DNA of 64,000 bases from Ditylenchus dipsaci (taxonomy: Eukaryota > Nematoda > Chromadorea > Rhabditida > Anguinidae): the NCBI GenBank assembly GCA_004194705.1, contig SADC01000117.1, positions 1-64,000 of the forward strand, given 5' to 3'. The translations under genes were made by a program, and so were the position numbers. Each line of letters opens with the position of its first letter. Position 1 is the first letter of the stretch. Under the pieces are notes generated by a model. That model searched no databases and was not told the DNA's origin. It worked only from the letters and a program-made list of their open reading frames with translations. Positions 61,701 to 64,000 of this stretch are shown here, piece by piece.

Positions 61701-62630
61701 GGTTACAAATATAACCCTTGTCATTTTCATGAAAATTCATGGAGCAGTGGGCTCCTGAATGTGAGCAGTGCTTAAAATGGACCTCTCATCTATTTTTACT
61801 TAGATCTCGGTAACTTTGTATTGGGCATATTTGAAGCTATATGTTATTCGGCGCAGGAGAAAAAATTCTATCTTTCTAATCTAATGTCTAATCTAATAAT
61901 CTTTCTAACATCTTTCTAGTCGCTTTTACGATTCAGATGAAAAGCGTTTTGAAGACGTTAAAGCGTTTCTAAAAGACTTTTTTGCAGCTTCGAAATCTGC
62001 TTATTTTATGATTGTGTTGTAGTTTGAAAGTGAAAATCATAATGGGAATATTTTTAACTCTCAGGTTCGATTCCCAGTGGGTGCGAAAGAATTTTTCTGC
62101 TCTATATGCATTCACATTTCCAGAAAAAGATGCCTTAATCTCCTGCTGATTTTTTTTGAAAATTTTTTTTCCTAAAAGTCTCAAAAAGTTTTATTTACAC
62201 TTTTTAAGCATTTGCCCCTGCGCCCCTGAAGGCGCGCCCTCTCCTGTCTCCTGAGCCCCTTCGGGGCGCAGGGGCTTGAATTTGAGGGCTTGGGGTTGAG
62301 ATGCGCACACCCACATACCTTAGACACAAATCACTCGAAAGTGACTCTGGATGCATGAAAAAACATGCATACCAGAGTTTATTTATGCGGTAGGCCCCAG
62401 TATTCAAAACTATGTTCAACATCTTCTTGCTAGTGGGCCCTGTGTGATTAGTGGATGTATGTATGTCCAACGTACAAACTATTTTAGATTTACACATCGA
62501 AGTGCAAAAGGCCAGAGGTCTACGCCCAGACATTGAATACGACCACAAAAGTGTTATGCACTATCCTCCACAATTACTAGACGCAGATCGCAACTTGAAG
62601 ACGGTTTTCGAAGCCAAAAATAACGGAAAA
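58781..62630 (+). CDS. astacin-family zinc metalloprotease (M12A), four exons, 3' end not found
   Basis: Astacins are zinc endopeptidases, usually secreted, acting in moulting, hatching and matrix processing. Exon 58781-58985 holds the pro-region/catalytic start ([30 protein letters not shown]). Exon 59038-59159 gives [20 protein letters not shown]. Exon 61233-61420 gives [51 protein letters not shown] and NVRP, that is, the zinc motif HExxHxxGxxH followed by EHxRxDRDxH. Exon 62488-62630 carries [17 protein letters not shown], the SxMHY Met-turn with its zinc-ligand Tyr. All junction phases agree and no frame break occurs. The Met at 58781 lacks a signal peptide, so earlier exons are likely. 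The last donor (GTAAGT at 62631) means the gene continues, but the next kilobase is hAT sequence. Compared with typical astacins the helix has Phe-His-Val for Met-His-Ala, which is conservative. Confidence 0.88.
59160..61232. other. astacin intron with minisatellites and a nested gene
   Basis: It contains a GC-rich CCAGCGCCGGCGCC palindromic patch (59290-59420), tandem CCTACGACATTTCACCG units (59866-59945), a degenerate ACCACCCTAAACCACC minisatellite (59975-60300), and the minus-strand membrane-protein gene at 60472-60644. Confidence 0.6.
60472..60644 (-). CDS. small single-pass membrane protein, about 57 aa, nested antisense in the astacin intron
   Basis: The ATG at 60644 opens [23 protein letters not shown], a hydrophilic acidic N-terminus. 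After one base is restored near 60572 (TGGGATC to TGGGGATC), the frame continues [20 protein letters not shown] (a clear transmembrane helix) and [13 protein letters not shown] to TAA at 60472. The three juxtamembrane Cys could be palmitoylated. No homologue comes to mind. The helix appears only in the frame that also gives a neat stop, which supports a real protein and a sequence error. It may be an intronless gene, or the last exon of a longer one. Confidence 0.5.
61421..62487. repeat. astacin intron containing repeat R
   Basis: Repeat R occupies about 62165-62440 (CTCAAAAAGTTTTATTTACA, the GCCCCTTCGGGGCGCAGGGG hairpin, AATCACTCGAAAGTGACTC, TTTATGCGGTAGGCCCCAGT). A B-box-like word (GGTTCGATTCCC, 62064-62075) is also present. 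No exon is seen. Confidence 0.6.
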
Positions 62631-62906
62631 GTAAGTGTCACTTTTATTTTTCAAAATTATTCAAAAAGATGTTGTTTTCTTTTAAAAGCTACTTACAAGG
62701 GAATATATGGTAGTTTCCATGTGATATGGGGAAAACCCTACATAATAGTCTTGAGGGCCAAGCGAGAAAGTCCCAAGAATCTCGGTTTCTTGTTCTCGGG
62801 TTTGAGCTCTTTCTCGTTCTCAGATTGTCGCTCGGCTCACATTCCTTTTCTTGGTTTCTCGCTTGGCTGATTTTTTTACTCGCCAAGAAATTTTTAATAC
62901 TATGAT

Positions 62907-64000
62907 TAGGGTTGTCGAATCGAATGTTCGATTTTGAACTTCGAGTCAAATGTTCGAGATTTTTTCGAACGTTCGACTTCGAACCGAATGTTTGTTCGAA
63001 AATTTTTGAACCCGAACTTCGAACCGAAAGTTCGATTCGAAAATTCTTGAATTCGAATCGAACGTGTAATTAGGCAAATTTAGAACTTTTTACCAGATAT
63101 TTTTATAATTTAAGTCATAATTTCGTGACCTTTATTAAACTATAACAACCCAATAAATCAAAATTCTTCGAAATCTACGAAATTTTCCATTAAAATATTG
63201 ATGATTTCTTCCGGTTCTTCAGTATTTTTGCTTCTGGCATCCTCTAGTACTCAATCCGCCAGCCCGGTTTTGATGTGAAGAAGGTTGGCTGCAGCATTTT
63301 TTCGTAAACGGGATCGAAGAGAGTTAGCGAAGAGAAGAGAAGCTTTGGAAAAACACTCTTCTAATACAACGCTGGATAACGAAATGGACAAGTATTTACG
63401 AGCCAGAATTGCGAGATCAGGAAATTTTGGAGAATTCTTCTGCCACCATTTAAATATGTCATCATGGCCATGATAATCCGGGTTTGGCGTTGGCAACTTT
63501 GGCTCATTCAGATAACGGTCGACTTCATCCTTTGAAAGAAAGGTTTTTGTGATAAATTGCTGCCAAGACAAACCTTGAATCTGTCCGCACTAGAAAGATC
63601 CAGTCTATCAACATCCTCTTCTTCTTCATCCCACATTCCACGGTGTCTTGATCTCTTTCTCTCAGCTGCCTGGCACTCTTCACTTCCTCCTGAAATTCGA
63701 TATTACTTTATGTCATTTCTTTCAAGCACACACCCGGGTAAGATTTTACTAACAGCTCGAGTACTTCTCTTTAATTAATGCCCATTTGTTTCTTGAGTAA
63801 ACCGATTGTCTTGAAATAATTTTGATAAAACTTTCGATCCAAAATTTTATGTGTTGAACTACCTGAAACACAGTCGTGGATCTAAGAAAGCAGCAAATTC
63901 CACTTCTACATTGTTTAGCAATTCGTTAGTTCGTTCCATCAGGCTTCCTTGAAGATCACATGCAAGCTCGCTCATGTCACCGTCAAGATGTTCACTAAGC
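62907..64000. mobile_element. autonomous hAT transposon, left end; continues past the window
   Basis: It begins TAGGGTTGTCGAATCGAATG, the same 12-base end as the MITE at 6965-7275. The next 150 bp are GTTCGA-rich palindromic sequence, also found at 56812-56960. The transposase gene lies inside on the minus strand. The octamer before the end is actatgat (62899-62906), which predicts the flank at the far end. The element sits 276 bp after the last recognised astacin exon. Confidence 0.8.
63251..64000 (-). CDS. hAT transposase, C-terminal part (5' part outside the window)
   Basis: The transposase excises and inserts hAT elements. The exon from beyond the window to 63863 encodes EHLDGDMSELACDLQGS and EVEFAAFLDPRLC, the AxxLDPR motif of hAT catalytic domains. 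The exon 63251-63689 encodes the acidic RHRGMWDEEEEDVDRLDLS, SWQQFITKTFLSKDEVDRYL and the dimerisation region IFKWWQKNSPKFPDLAILAR, KYLSISLSSVVLEECFSKA, FANSLRSRLRKNAAANLLHI, ending at a stop at 63251. One G is missing near 63575 (FKG/LSW). The usual SxxxER(V)FS motif reads LSSVVLEECFS, with Glu-Cys for Glu-Arg. Confidence 0.85.

Noticed and set aside
62204..62548. 114-codon minus-strand open frame
   Set aside because: It lies in repeat R and across the astacin Met-turn exon on the other strand; similar frames appear in the other R copies.

Overview
The window is animal nuclear DNA. It is AT-rich, carries many short multi-exon genes with T-rich TTTCAG-type 3' splice sites and introns that are often about 50-100 bp, and is packed with DNA-transposon debris. 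A nematode is the best guess: the large minus-strand gene has the architecture of nematode papilin (MIG-6 type), and an astacin protease lies nearby. The species cannot be fixed from sequence alone.

Layout. (1) About 1.75-3.79 kb, plus strand: an unrecognised glycine-rich/PxG protein gene. (2) 4.94-37.48 kb, minus strand: one complete papilin gene that I can follow through 42 exons. In order it encodes a signal peptide, a thrombospondin repeat (TSR), an ADAMTS-like Cys-rich/spacer region, further TSRs, eleven short papilin cysteine cassettes (pattern GCCxDG...GC), ten Kunitz domains separated by low-complexity linkers, one Ig domain and a C-terminal PLAC domain. Its introns hold a ribosomal protein P1 gene (15.35-15.74 kb, same strand) and many transposon remnants. 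(3) 37.5-48.8 kb: no gene recognised; stacked inverted-repeat elements. (4) 49.03-54.87 kb: a Mutator-like element (MULE) with 8-bp target duplication, a transposase and an OTU-type cysteine protease domain. (5) 55.3-58.7 kb: repeats. (6) 58.78-62.63 kb, plus strand: an astacin metalloprotease gene, with a small membrane-protein gene on the opposite strand in one intron. (7) 62.91 kb to the window end: the start of an autonomous hAT transposon (transposase on the minus strand).

A major caveat runs through the window. The protein-coding genes, especially papilin, contain about twenty single-base frame breaks. Every one is repaired by adding one base, usually in a short homopolymer, while the conserved residues on both sides are intact. 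This looks like homopolymer under-calling in the assembly rather than gene decay, so exon structures here were joined by domain logic and not by uninterrupted reading frames.

Transposon history is unusually legible. At least seven elements have perfect or near-perfect 8-bp hAT-type duplications, one of them exactly on a papilin splice donor. The MULE sits in one arm of a palindromic repeat whose other arm preserves the unoccupied target site.
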